Positions 1-8,328 of a DNA stretch of 64,000 bases are shown here, piece after piece; the first letter of the stretch is position 1, and the number at the start of each line of letters is the position of its first letter. The translations under genes and the position numbers were made by a program. Under the pieces are notes generated by a model. That model saw only the letters and a list, made by a program, of their open reading frames with translations. It searched no databases and had not been told where the DNA came from. Location: NCBI GenBank assembly GCA_947505245.1, contig CANNIZ010000016.1, positions 1 through 64,000 of the forward strand. The letters are read 5' to 3'. The stretch comes from Pseudomonadota bacterium. Lineage in GTDB: Bacteria; Myxococcota_A; UBA796; GCA-2862545.

Positions 1-1815
1 AACCGCGCGCGGGCGTGGCTCGGGGCCGGGCGCGCCGCCGACGCCGCCAAGGCGCTCGCAGCCGTCGTGAAGGCGCACCCCGATCGCGTCGAGGCGTGGC
101 GCCTGCTCGCGGAAGCGCGCCTCGAGTCCAACGATGCGCGCGGCGCGGTGAAGGCCCAGTCGGAGGTGCTGAGCCGCACAGGCACGAAGCGCGCGGCGGT
201 CCTTGCAGCCGTGCAGATCGGCGGGTGGCTGCGCGAGCGCGGGCGAGCGACGGAGGCGATCGAGGTCTACGCGGCGGTCAAGGAGACCGACGCCGACGTG
301 CTGCTCGGGCTCGGCAACGCGAAGCGCGCGATCGGCGACGACCGCTCGGCGATCGACGCGTTCCGCAAGGCCGCGTCGGCCCGGCCCGGGTTCGTCGAGG
401 CGAACCACAACCTCGGTCTGGCCCTGATCGCGACCGGCTCGGTCCCTGCCGGCATCGCGAAGCTCGCGGAGGCTGCGCGCGCGTCGACCGAGACCTGGCC
501 GTGGATCTCGCTGACGGACGCGTTCGCCGCCCACGGCGTCCCCGAAGGCCTCGAAGGCTCGATCGCCGAGGCGTTCACCAAGGACGGCGTCGACCACCAG
601 GCGCTCGAGCGGGTCACCCGCGAGGCCATCGAGCGGACGGCGGCATGGGAGCGGCACCCACTGTTCGTGCCGCTGCTCGAACACGCGATCGTCCAGGATC
701 CGCGCTGGGAGGCGTTCCTCGTCGACCTGCGACGACGACTGGCCAGTGAACCCGATGAACGGCTGATCCTCGCGATGGCGCGCCAGGCCTGGTACACGGA
801 GTACGCGTGGCCGCTACCGCCCGGCGCGGAGCCGATCGGACCGATGTACGGCCCGCCCGGGCCCGACGGCGACGCCGCCGAGCTGGAGGAAATTCGCCGC
901 GCCGAAGCGATGCCCGTGCTCGCGATGACCACGGACAGCACGTCGGCGGCCGTGCGCGCGATGTACGAGGAGAACCCCTACCCGCGCCTCGCGTCGCAGC
1001 ACCGCAAGCCCGCGGAGCCGTTTCCGCAGGTGATCCGGTCGTTGTTCCCGCACCTCACCGGACCCCTTCCCGGCGGCGACGGGCCGTTCCGCGTGTTGAT
1101 CGCCGGCTGCGGCACCGGCCAGCAGGCGCTCGCCGCGGCCACCCGGTACAGCCGCGCCGAGGTCACCGCGATCGATCTGTCCCGGCGCAGCCTCGGACGG
1201 GCCTCGCGCACGGCCGACGCGTGGGGGCTCACCAACGTGAAGTTCGCCCAGGCCGACATCCTCGCGCTCGGCTGCGTGTCCGAGCGCTTCGAACTCGTCG
1301 AGTCGGGCGGCGTGTTGCACCACCTCGCGGACCCGTACGCCGGCTGGAAGGTGCTGCGCGGGCTGCTCGCGCCCTGCGGCTTCATGAAGCTCGCGCTGTA
1401 CTCAGAGCGCGGCCGACCCGCCGTGATCGCGGCCCGCGCGTTCGTCGAGGCCACGGGTTTTTCGACCACGCCCGACGGGCTCCGCGCCGCGCGCGCCGCG
1501 TTCCTCGCGCTGCCCGAAGATCACCCTGCGCGTCCGATCGTCTACTCACCCGATTTCTACAGTCTCACCGGCCTGCGCGACCTGGTGTTCCACGTACACG
1601 AGATCCGGTACACGATGCCACGCCTCGCCTCGGAGATCGCGTCCCTCGGGCTCGCGTTCGTCGGGTTCCAGCACGCCCGGCCCGAGCCGCGCGCGTGGTA
1701 CCGCGAGCGGTTTCCTGACGACGTCGCCCAGGCGGATCTGGCGCGGTGGGAGCAGGTCGAGGACGCCCATCCACACGCGTTCGCGGGCATGTACCAATTC
1801 TGGGTCCGCGGCTGA
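1..1815 (+). CDS. TPR-repeat class I SAM-dependent methyltransferase (5' end outside window)
   Basis: The reading frame is open from the first base, so the gene starts upstream and 604 C-terminal residues are visible. The first ~150 residues are Ala/Arg-rich helical repeats of TPR type (for example AHPDRVEAWRLLAEARLES). They are followed by an MYEENPYPR segment, which commonly precedes the methyltransferase domain in TPR-methyltransferase proteins. A Rossmann-type SAM motif (VLIAGCGTGQ) lies at about visible residue 366, then AIDLS for the acidic ribose-binding strand and an ESGGVLHHL post-motif. This architecture predicts transfer of a methyl group from SAM to an unidentified substrate, with the TPRs acting as a docking platform. 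Family members often sit near glycan or protein modification genes, but no partner is visible here. The gene converges on the MopE-like gene 12 nt downstream. Substrate unknown; fold assignment good. Confidence 0.85.
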   Translation, partial: NRARAWLGAGRAADAAKALAAVVKAHPDRVEAWRLLAEARLESNDARGAVKAQSEVLSRTGTKRAAVLAAVQIGGWLRERGRATEAIEVYAAVKETDADVLLGLGNAKRAIGDDRSAIDAFRKAASARPGFVEANHNLGLALIATGSVPAGIAKLAEAARASTETWPWISLTDAFAAHGVPEGLEGSIAEAFTKDGVDHQALERVTREAIERTAAWERHPLFVPLLEHAIVQDPRWEAFLVDLRRRLASEPDERLILAMARQAWYTEYAWPLPPGAEPIGPMYGPPGPDGDAAELEEIRRAEAMPVLAMTTDSTSAAVRAMYEENPYPRLASQHRKPAEPFPQVIRSLFPHLTGPLPGGDGPFRVLIAGCGTGQQALAAATRYSRAEVTAIDLSRRSLGRASRTADAWGLTNVKFAQADILALGCVSERFELVESGGVLHHLADPYAGWKVLRGLLAPCGFMKLALYSERGRPAVIAARAFVEATGFSTTPDGLRAARAAFLALPEDHPARPIVYSPDFYSLTGLRDLVFHVHEIRYTMPRLASEIASLGLAFVGFQHARPEPRAWYRERFPDDVAQADLARWEQVEDAHPHAFAGMYQFWVRG

Positions 1816-1819
1816 AGGC

Positions 1820-1835
1820 GCGGCTCGCTAGCCGC
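1820..1835. terminator. Hairpin between convergent genes (possible bidirectional terminator)
   Basis: A 6-bp perfect stem (GCGGCT/AGCCGC) with a 4-nt loop spans the 12-nt gap between the methyltransferase stop and the convergent MopE-like stop. It has no T-tract, so a classical intrinsic terminator is not proven. Its position between two converging 3' ends is the main argument for a transcription-stop role. Confidence 0.3.
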
Positions 1836-4116
1836 CCTGGCAGAGGAGCCAGTCGTACTGATGGTCAGAGTCCCAGCACTTCGTGGTGTTGTACTGCTCG
1901 GGGTCACAGCTCGAGCTGCCCCACTTGCGCACGGCGCTGAAGCCGACCGACGACACCTGACTGAAACCACCGTCCGTGATGACCGAGTAGCCGCCCCAGG
2001 TGGTGGAGGTGACGTTGTTCTTGGTGAGGATCCACGTGTGGTACGCGTCGTAATTGAAGCAAGTCGTGATCGCGAGCTGCGCGTCAGCCTGCGACTTCGG
2101 CACGAACCACTGCAGGCCGCGATCCTCGCAGAAGGTGTTGTAGGTCGCGAGCGGGAGCAACGGGTTGGACTTGAAGACGTACACCATACGGCTAGCGCTG
2201 CTATAGCTATTGTACAGGTTCGACAGGTCCATATTGAGGGTGCAGGTGTTGGAACAGCTATCGCCATTGTCGTGGTTGCCGTCGTCGCACTCCTCGTCGG
2301 GCGAGCGGTAGCCATCGGGGCAGAGCCAGCAGATGGCCTCGACGTCGCGGCAGTCGGCGTTGTCGAGGCAGTCCGCGAAGGTGTCGCAGTCGTTGTCGAT
2401 GCCGTCGTCACAGACCTCGAGTCCTGCGGGCGAGATGGCGTTGTCGGCGTCGTCGCAGTCCGTCTTGTCCGTCACGTAGCCGGGTGCTGCTGCGCAGGTC
2501 TGCGCACGGTTGGTCGCGTCGCCATAGGTGTCGGCGTCGAGGTCCGCGTAGAACGTCTTCAGGGGCAGCCCGTTGTCGACGACGCCGTTGCAGTCGTCGT
2601 CCACGCCGTTACAGAGCTCGGCCGCTCCCAAATACGTCGTTGCTACGCGGTCATTGCAATCGTCCGCGTTGTAGACGTAGCCAACCGGCACATCACACGC
2701 GCGCTTGGACGTCGCTGGCCAGCCGCGACCGTCCCGGTCCGCGTCCACAAACCAGGTCTTGGCGTCCGTGGGGTTGTTGTCGATGGCGCCGTCGCAGTTG
2801 TCGTCAACGGTGTTGCAGATCTCGGCCGCGCCCAAGTAGATCGTCGCGACGCTGTCATTGCAGTCATCGCCGTTCAAAACGTAGCCCAGCGGCGCGGCGC
2901 ACGCGCGAGCGGTCGTGGTGATGGAGCCGTGACCGTCGGTGTCGGTGTCCGCGTGCCAGAGAGACGCGTCCGCCGCGCCATTGTCCGCGAGGCCATCGCA
3001 GTCATCGTCGGCTCCGTTGCAGCGCTCCGTAGCGCCCGGGTGTACGCCGATCGCAGCGTCGTTGCAGTCACCGCCGCCGGCGACGTAGCCCTGCGGCTGG
3101 TCACAGGCCTTGGTGGTGGCCGTCCCGCCGAAGCCGTCCGCATCGGCGTCGGCATACCACGTCCTCTCGCCGATGGCGCCGGCTTCGTCTACGACGCCGT
3201 CGCAGTCGTTGTCGGCGCCGTCGCACTGCTCGAGGGCCTCCAGGTAGGTGTCCGCGTCAAGATCGTCGCAGTCGGTCGCAGCCGCGCCGTAGCCGGCCGG
3301 TTGTGCGCACGACAGCGTCGTCACCCGCGAGCCGAACGCGCCGTCGCCGTCGACGTCCGCGTACCACGTCGTCTGATCGCTCGCGTTGTCGTCGATGTCG
3401 CCGTCACAGTCATCGTCCACGACGTTGCAGGTCTCGATCGCGTCGGGGCGAATGTCCGCATCGGTATCATCGCAATCGGAGTCGTCCGCGACCGTGCCCG
3501 ACGGCGCGTCGCACGCGACCTGCACCGCGTCGGCGTCGCCGAAACCATCCTGGTCGACGTCCGCGTACCACGCGCCGGCGTCGACGGCGGCTACATCGAC
3601 GTCGCCGTCGCAGTTATTGTCTTTGCCATCACAAATCTCGGTCGCCACGGGGCTGAACGCGGCGCTGGAGTCGTCGCAGTCCTTGCACGCTGCGAACCCG
3701 TCGTTGTCAGCATCAGCGTAGCCCGAGGACCCGTCGCAGTTGTAGTCGACCTCGTCGGTACAGTCCGTCTCGCTCGCGCCCGGGTGGATGCTCACGTTCA
3801 CGTCGTCGCAGTCGCCGTCCTCAGCCGCAAAGCCTGCAGGTGCCGCACACGCCATCTGGGTGGTGCTCGTACTGCCGACCCCGTCACCGTCGGCATCGAC
3901 GTAGAACACCTTGCCGTCCGAGGCGGCATCGTCGACCACACCGTTGCAATCGTCGTCAACGTCGTTGCAGGTCTCGCCCGCACCCGGGAACACGGCAGCG
4001 TTCTCATCGTCGCAGTCCCCCGCGACGGTGTCAAAGCCGTCGTCGTCGACGTCGCCCCGGTGGCGACATCCGATGACGAGGGCCGCGAGGATGAGGAGAT
4101 AGGCGGCGTTTTTCAA
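1828..4116 (-). CDS. MopE-like repeat lipoprotein with DUF4215 cysteine-rich motif
   Basis: 762 residues. The start codon is TTG: there is no ATG between the upstream in-frame stop and the signal peptide, and GGGGGA lies just upstream. The N-terminus is a lipoprotein signal with lipobox VIGC (Cys17). Residues ~32-605 hold nine repeats of ~45-69 residues, each with an Asp-rich DCDD/DCND box, a PGA-x-E-x-C segment, a DDDCDG box and a WYxDxDxDG box. This matches the MopE/putative metal-binding motif family, whose acidic boxes are expected to bind calcium or other cations. A Myxococcus cysteine-rich repeat (CDDGN...NGDSCSNTC) follows at ~608-627. The last ~135 residues are a separate Cys-containing domain that I do not recognise. 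The predicted location is the outer membrane or cell surface. Function is unknown; adhesion or metal binding is plausible. No coupled neighbour. Confidence 0.85.
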   Translation of the reverse strand: MKNAAYLLILAALVIGCRHRGDVDDDGFDTVAGDCDDENAAVFPGAGETCNDVDDDCNGVVDDAASDGKVFYVDADGDGVGSTSTTQMACAAPAGFAAEDGDCDDVNVSIHPGASETDCTDEVDYNCDGSSGYADADNDGFAACKDCDDSSAAFSPVATEICDGKDNNCDGDVDVAAVDAGAWYADVDQDGFGDADAVQVACDAPSGTVADDSDCDDTDADIRPDAIETCNVVDDDCDGDIDDNASDQTTWYADVDGDGAFGSRVTTLSCAQPAGYGAAATDCDDLDADTYLEALEQCDGADNDCDGVVDEAGAIGERTWYADADADGFGGTATTKACDQPQGYVAGGGDCNDAAIGVHPGATERCNGADDDCDGLADNGAADASLWHADTDTDGHGSITTTARACAAPLGYVLNGDDCNDSVATIYLGAAEICNTVDDNCDGAIDNNPTDAKTWFVDADRDGRGWPATSKRACDVPVGYVYNADDCNDRVATTYLGAAELCNGVDDDCNGVVDNGLPLKTFYADLDADTYGDATNRAQTCAAAPGYVTDKTDCDDADNAISPAGLEVCDDGIDNDCDTFADCLDNADCRDVEAICWLCPDGYRSPDEECDDGNHDNGDSCSNTCTLNMDLSNLYNSYSSASRMVYVFKSNPLLPLATYNTFCEDRGLQWFVPKSQADAQLAITTCFNYDAYHTWILTKNNVTSTTWGGYSVITDGGFSQVSSVGFSAVRKWGSSSCDPEQYNTTKCWDSDHQYDWLLCQGG
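2302..4023 (-). repeat. Nine tandem coding repeats in the MopE-like gene
   Basis: Nine in-frame repeats, most ~67-69 codons and one short (~45), encode the Asp/Cys boxes described for the host gene. The repeats are diverged at DNA level, so this is an old protein repeat rather than a recent expansion. Repeats 7 and 8 are the most alike: both contain YLGAAE and VDDD/NC boxes and similar CDVP/CAAP segments. Confidence 0.75.
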
Positions 4117-4299
4117 AGGTCCCCCGAGTGGCGAAGCGGCAAATTAGCCCGACTGCGTCGGATCTGCCAGGAAGTCCTTCCCGCGCGAACCACGCCGGTC
4201 CATTTCGCGCCGCCAAATGTGAGGGGGCCCCACAGCTGTCCCTCGCGTACCGCGATCGTCGCCCATCCGGCCAGCTGGAGTTCCACGGTCATCCGTGTT

Positions 4300-5739
4300 C
4301 TACAGCGCGATGCACACGTTCTTGAGCTCGCTGAAGAACTCGAGCGAGTGCCGCCCGCCCTCGCGCCCGACGCCGCTCGCCTTGATGCCGCCGAACGGCA
4401 CGCGAAGATCGCGCTTGAGCCAGTCGTTGACCCACACCATGCCCACCTCGAGCGCCGCTGCGACGTGGTGGGCCCGCTTCAGGTTCGTCGTCCACACGCT
4501 CGCTGCGAGGCCGTAGTCCACACCGTTCGCCATCGTCACGGCTTCATCGTCCGTGTCGAATTCGTGGACGGTGACCACGGGCCCGAAGATCTCCTCGGTC
4601 GCGGTGCGCGCGGTCGATGCGAGCCCGGTGACCACGATCGGAGCGAGGAAGTTGCCGTTCGCGAACCGGGCGCCGAGGTCCGGCCGCGTCCCGCCGCACG
4701 CGATGGTGCCGCCCTCCGCTCGCGCGAGGGAGACGTAGCGCTCGACCTTCTCGCGATGCGCCGACGAGATCAGCGCGCCCACTTCGGTGGTGGGATCCGA
4801 AGGGTCACCCATCCGCAGCGCGGCGACCCGCGCGACGAACGCCTCGGTGAACCGCTTGGCGATCGACCGCTCGACGAGCACGCGCGAGCCACACAGGCAC
4901 ACCTGCCCGGTGTTCGTGAACCCCGCGCGAACCGCGCCCGCGACGGCCATCTCAAAGTCCGCGTCCGCGAACACGAGCGTGCTGTTCTTGCCGCCGAGCT
5001 CGAGCGAGAGCTTCTTGTAGCGACTTCCTGCAGCCGCGCCGACGCGGGCGCCCGTCGCCGTGCCGCCCGTGAACGAGATCGCGCGCACGTCGGGGTGCTC
5101 GACGAGCGCCTGCCCGGCTTCGCCGCCGAGCCCGTGCACGAGGTTGAACACGCCCGGAGGTGCGCCCGCTTCGCGGATGATCTCGGCCAGCGCGGACGCG
5201 GTCATCGGCGTGAGTTCGCTCGGCTTGCACACGACGGTGTTGCCGGTCGCGAGCGCGGGAGCGGCCTTCCACGTCAACAGGTACAGCGGCAGGTTCCACG
5301 GCGTGATCAGGCCCACGACGCCGATCGGCCGCCGCAGCGTGTAGTTGAGCGCGTCGCTCATCTCGTGGCAGCCGGTCTCGTCGTGCCGTACCGCGCCCGC
5401 GAAGAACCGGAAGTTCCGCACGGCGCGCGGGATGTCGATCGTGCGCGCCTGGGTGATCGTCTTGCCGGCGTCGCGCGACTCGAGGTCCGCGAGGTCGTCG
5501 AGCCGCTTGTCGAGCACGTCCGCGATGGCGTCGCACAGGTCCGCACGCTCAGCTGTTGATGTGCGCGCCCAGGCTGGCGCGGCGCGCTTCGCAGCGGCCA
5601 CAGCGTCGTTCACGTCTTCCGCCCCACTGCGGGCGATGCGCGCGATCACGGCGTCCGTGGCCGGCGCGCGGTCGTCGAGCCACTGGCCCGAACGTGCGGG
5701 CACGTGCTGGCTATCGATGAAATTGTACAAGTCCCTCAT
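4300..5739 (-). CDS. Aldehyde dehydrogenase (2-hydroxymuconate/2-aminomuconate semialdehyde dehydrogenase-like)
   Basis: 479 residues, the usual length for the NAD(P)-dependent ALDH superfamily, which oxidises aldehydes to carboxylates in the cytoplasm. Visible signatures are PWNLPL in the coenzyme-binding half, FTGGTATG, the catalytic-base motif LELGGKNS and the nucleophile in NTGQVCLCGS (Cys281). The C-terminal VNDWLKRDLRVPFGG...SGVGREGG segment resembles the ALDH8/2-hydroxymuconic semialdehyde dehydrogenase branch, so a semialdehyde of aromatic or tryptophan degradation is a reasonable substrate. No other gene of those pathways is nearby. The ATG at 5739 has a GGAGG Shine-Dalgarno 5 nt upstream. 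It lies downstream of, but separated by a repeat cluster from, the asparaginase/luciferase-like/SDR operon. Substrate class is inference. Confidence 0.9.
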   Translation of the reverse strand: MRDLYNFIDSQHVPARSGQWLDDRAPATDAVIARIARSGAEDVNDAVAAAKRAAPAWARTSTAERADLCDAIADVLDKRLDDLADLESRDAGKTITQARTIDIPRAVRNFRFFAGAVRHDETGCHEMSDALNYTLRRPIGVVGLITPWNLPLYLLTWKAAPALATGNTVVCKPSELTPMTASALAEIIREAGAPPGVFNLVHGLGGEAGQALVEHPDVRAISFTGGTATGARVGAAAGSRYKKLSLELGGKNSTLVFADADFEMAVAGAVRAGFTNTGQVCLCGSRVLVERSIAKRFTEAFVARVAALRMGDPSDPTTEVGALISSAHREKVERYVSLARAEGGTIACGGTRPDLGARFANGNFLAPIVVTGLASTARTATEEIFGPVVTVHEFDTDDEAVTMANGVDYGLAASVWTTNLKRAHHVAAALEVGMVWVNDWLKRDLRVPFGGIKASGVGREGGRHSLEFFSELKNVCIAL

Positions 5740-5770
5740 CGCGACCTCCGATCGCTGACCGCCCTGGACC

Positions 5771-5973
5771 GCCGAGCCAACCCTTCTGAATTTCGCGATC
5801 GGCGGAGCCAGCCCCGTTGACTTTCGCTCGCGAGGCGATCGCGACGGTCGCCCAGCCTACGATCGGCGTTCGCCCGTCGCCCCGATCGCGCTCGGCGCCG
5901 ACTCACCGGCGAATTGCGAAACTCGACAGGGCTGGCTCGCCGAATTGCGAAATTGGCGGGGGCTGGCTCCGCC
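5771..5973. repeat. Intergenic cluster of four ~26-bp repeat copies in inverted/direct arrangement
   Basis: The 235-bp gap between the aldehyde dehydrogenase start and the asparaginase stop contains four imperfect copies of a ~26-bp element. Each copy begins GCGAAA, has a variable ~8-nt middle, and ends in GGGCTGGCTC then GCC (one copy has GGGTTGGCTC). Copies at 5771-5796 and 5801-5827 are on the minus strand; copies at 5916-5941 and 5947-5973 are on the plus strand. The two plus copies are also preceded by the same GAATT, giving a 31-bp period. The ~90-bp centre has no gene. The pairwise inversion would let the transcript fold into a large stem-loop, as in REP/BIME-type elements or a remnant MITE. 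Confidence 0.75.
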
Positions 5974-5974
5974 C

Positions 5975-7108
5975 TCACGGTTCGCGTCCGAAAGCCGACC
6001 CAAACGGACCGAAGTCGTCTGGCGGCTCGTAGTCGTACGTCTCGTTGTTCGGGGACCACGGGTCCCACGTCGGCAGCTGCTCCAACGCGGCGAGGCGGTC
6101 AGGAGGCACCACCCCGGGCACGAGGAACGCCTTCTGGCGGTGCATCGCGTACGGGTTGCGCAGCTCGAACCCGAGCACGCCGAGCGCGGCCCGCGCGATG
6201 TACCAGGTGGCCTGCGGATTCCAGCCGTGCGCGATCTTGATCACCACGCCGAGGCCGTCTGGAAAGTCGGGATGCACGATCGCGAGCCCGAGCAGCCCGT
6301 CAGCACCCTCCTTCGCGACGACCTTGCCGTCACACGCCTTCATGATGGTGCTGTCGAGGCGGTTGAAGCCGCCGACGAGATCGGGCTCGCTGGTCATCGC
6401 GTTCCAGATCCAGTCCTCGTCGCGCTGCCGCGCGAGGCCCGAGAAACAAACCGCGAGCTCGCCGACGGTGTTGCTGAGGGTGGGCAGACCGCAGCCGTCG
6501 CGCGCGACGCGGAGCGGCGTCCATGACGGGCCCAGGAAGCGCCTCAGCACGTCGATGTAGCCCTTGCAGAACGGGTGGTGCGGCAGCGTGTAGCCGACGC
6601 GCGACCAGCCCTTGAGCTTGGACCCCTTCAAGATCGCCGCGTGTTCGCCGCTGCAGCAGTGGTACCAGCGCCGCGGACGACGGACCTGGCGGCCGAACTG
6701 CACGAGCGGGACGTCCAACGGCGCCTGCATCAGCCCCCACTCGCTCTCGGGAAGCAGCGACTGCGCGGCGGCCACGTGCTCGGTCGTCCCGTTGTGGCTC
6801 GCGACCGCGATCGCCTTCTGCCGCACGTTCGTCGTGTCCGCCAGCACGTCCGCGAACACCTTCATCATCAACGGCTTCATCATGCTGCGGCCGTAGCACA
6901 ACACGTTCCCGCCGAAGCTGTGGACGGTCTTGCCGCCGTGCGCCCACGCGACCGCGCCGTGGATCGTGGTCTCGCTGACGTCCGCGCGGCGGTAGTCGAC
7001 GAGGGGCATCCAGTCGACGTCGCGGCCGGTCGGGATGCCGGCGATCGTCTGCCCGAGCGGGCTGGTCGGGTACTGCTCGCGGCCGGACTCGGGGAACTTC
7101 TCGCTCAT
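5975..7108 (-). CDS. Rhizobial-type (ReAV/PF06089) asparaginase-like protein
   Basis: 377 residues. The family hydrolyses L-asparagine to aspartate and ammonia and is unrelated to E. coli-type asparaginases. Visible signatures are an SxxK pair (Ser75, Lys78 in GRSMMKP), Ser104 in ASHNGT, the HCCSGEH block (residues 150-156) and DGCGLPT, the usual family core. In Rhizobium etli ReAV the equivalent block is CSGKH and its Lys is reported to help coordinate zinc with two Cys. Here that Lys is Glu155 while both Cys remain, so metal binding or substrate may differ. The ATG at 7108 overlaps the stop of the upstream luciferase-like gene by 4 nt (ATGA), so longer upstream starts were rejected. Family call good; substrate uncertain. 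Confidence 0.82.
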   Translation of the reverse strand: MSEKFPESGREQYPTSPLGQTIAGIPTGRDVDWMPLVDYRRADVSETTIHGAVAWAHGGKTVHSFGGNVLCYGRSMMKPLMMKVFADVLADTTNVRQKAIAVASHNGTTEHVAAAQSLLPESEWGLMQAPLDVPLVQFGRQVRRPRRWYHCCSGEHAAILKGSKLKGWSRVGYTLPHHPFCKGYIDVLRRFLGPSWTPLRVARDGCGLPTLSNTVGELAVCFSGLARQRDEDWIWNAMTSEPDLVGGFNRLDSTIMKACDGKVVAKEGADGLLGLAIVHPDFPDGLGVVIKIAHGWNPQATWYIARAALGVLGFELRNPYAMHRQKAFLVPGVVPPDRLAALEQLPTWDPWSPNNETYDYEPPDDFGPFGSAFGREP

Positions 7109-8328
7109 CGCTGCAGCTCCGCGACCCGCGGGATCACCTTGGCGACGAACGCCTCCATGTTCCGCACGACGCGCGCGCTGTCGTGGTTGAAGAAGTCGAA
7201 CCACAACATCAGCCGGTCTTCCGGGTGAAAGCGCTCGGAGAGCTGCAACGCGACGTCGTCAACGTTGCCGATCACCGCGTTATCTGCGGCATCCGCGACC
7301 TTCCGCGGGTCGAGCGTACCCTCGAGCGCGCTCCAGTACGCGCCGAGCGCCGCCTTCGCCTCGCGCTGAGCGGCCTCCCGCCGCGACTCCGGCGCCAGCC
7401 CGGGCTCGTCGTTGACGAACACCATGAGCGTGCGCGGCATGTACGACCGCTTCCACACGCCGCCCGACGGGTGGAACGCGCGCTGCATCCGCCGGTGGGT
7501 GTCCTCGATGATCGCGGGCTTCGTGATGGAGAGGTTGAACACGTGCACCGGCGCGAGCGTGTTCACGAACTCCTGCAGCGCCGGATCGTGCGAGCCGATC
7601 ACCGGCTGCACCAGCGCGCGACGCCAGTCCTGCGGCACGATCTTCAGCACCTCGAACACGAACCGACGATCCAGCGCGATCGACTCGCCGTGCACGTTCG
7701 CGAGGTTCTGCGCCTTCTGCCAGTCCTCGGTCGTGCGGAAGTCGGCGCGCGAGACGGCTGGAGCGGTGACGTCTTCGGACGCCAGCGTGTCCCCGCGCAG
7801 CAATCGCAGGAAGATCTCGGCGGCCTCTTTGAGCACCTTCGTCTTGCACACGGGCCAGAACGCGTGCTCCAGCGCGTTTCGAGGCGCGATCCCGAAGGCC
7901 GCCGCCATGAAGTCGAACCGGCCCGTCGCGAAGCCGATGTTCAGCCGACGCTTCTCGGCGGGGTCCAGGCCGTGGTAGGTCGCGAAGATCGCGGCCCGCT
8001 CGGCGTGAGCGACGGGTCCGCCGTTGGTGAGCAGGTTCATCACCGCCGAGCCCACCTCGATCCGACCCGTGCGCGCGAACACGTGGTGCGCGAGCTGGAA
8101 GATGTCCGCGTTCAGCCCTACCTCGCCCTGCCAGTGCGGGATCACGGGCTTCTTGTGCCGCTTCTGGACCTCGGAGGACAGGTGCGACTCAGCGATCCAC
8201 GCCGTGCCGAAGCCGAGCGCGTCCGCGGCTACGACCTGGTCGAAGAAGTTGCGGAACATCACCGACTCGCTCGGCGTATGGCCGTCCACGGGCGTCTGCG
8301 AGATCGAGAAGAACACGTCGTACTGCAT
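7105..8328 (-). CDS. Luciferase-like (LLM class) flavin-dependent monooxygenase
   Basis: 407 residues of the bacterial luciferase/F420-FMN oxidoreductase TIM-barrel superfamily. The N-terminus MQYDVFFSISQT, the AWIAESHL motif and the GTAVxxLxTNGGPVAHAERA-like segment are characteristic of flavin-binding alkane monooxygenase-like members. The reaction is expected to be O2- and reduced-flavin-dependent oxidation of a small molecule in the cytoplasm; the substrate is unknown. The ATG at 8328 overlaps the SDR stop by one base (TGATG), and its own stop overlaps the asparaginase start by 4 nt. The three proteins are therefore almost certainly made from one transcript and probably act in one pathway. 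A longer frame beginning at 8400 was rejected because it would run into the SDR coding region. Confidence 0.85.
   Translation of the reverse strand: MQYDVFFSISQTPVDGHTPSESVMFRNFFDQVVAADALGFGTAWIAESHLSSEVQKRHKKPVIPHWQGEVGLNADIFQLAHHVFARTGRIEVGSAVMNLLTNGGPVAHAERAAIFATYHGLDPAEKRRLNIGFATGRFDFMAAAFGIAPRNALEHAFWPVCKTKVLKEAAEIFLRLLRGDTLASEDVTAPAVSRADFRTTEDWQKAQNLANVHGESIALDRRFVFEVLKIVPQDWRRALVQPVIGSHDPALQEFVNTLAPVHVFNLSITKPAIIEDTHRRMQRAFHPSGGVWKRSYMPRTLMVFVNDEPGLAPESRREAAQREAKAALGAYWSALEGTLDPRKVADAADNAVIGNVDDVALQLSERFHPEDRLMLWFDFFNHDSARVVRNMEAFVAKVIPRVAELQR

Noticed and set aside
4117-4299. Possible small gene or promoter in the 183-bp gap upstream of the MopE-like gene
   Set aside because: Only Arg-rich short frames, and no convincing -35/-10 pair at good spacing; the gap most likely holds the promoter and leader of the MopE-like gene.
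1861-5559. A 1232-codon open frame on the plus strand across the MopE-like and aldehyde dehydrogenase genes
   Set aside because: Lies antisense to two clear genes and its translation is a Val/Arg-rich low-complexity mirror of their codon bias. No domain is recognisable, and long antisense open frames recur throughout this GC-rich window.
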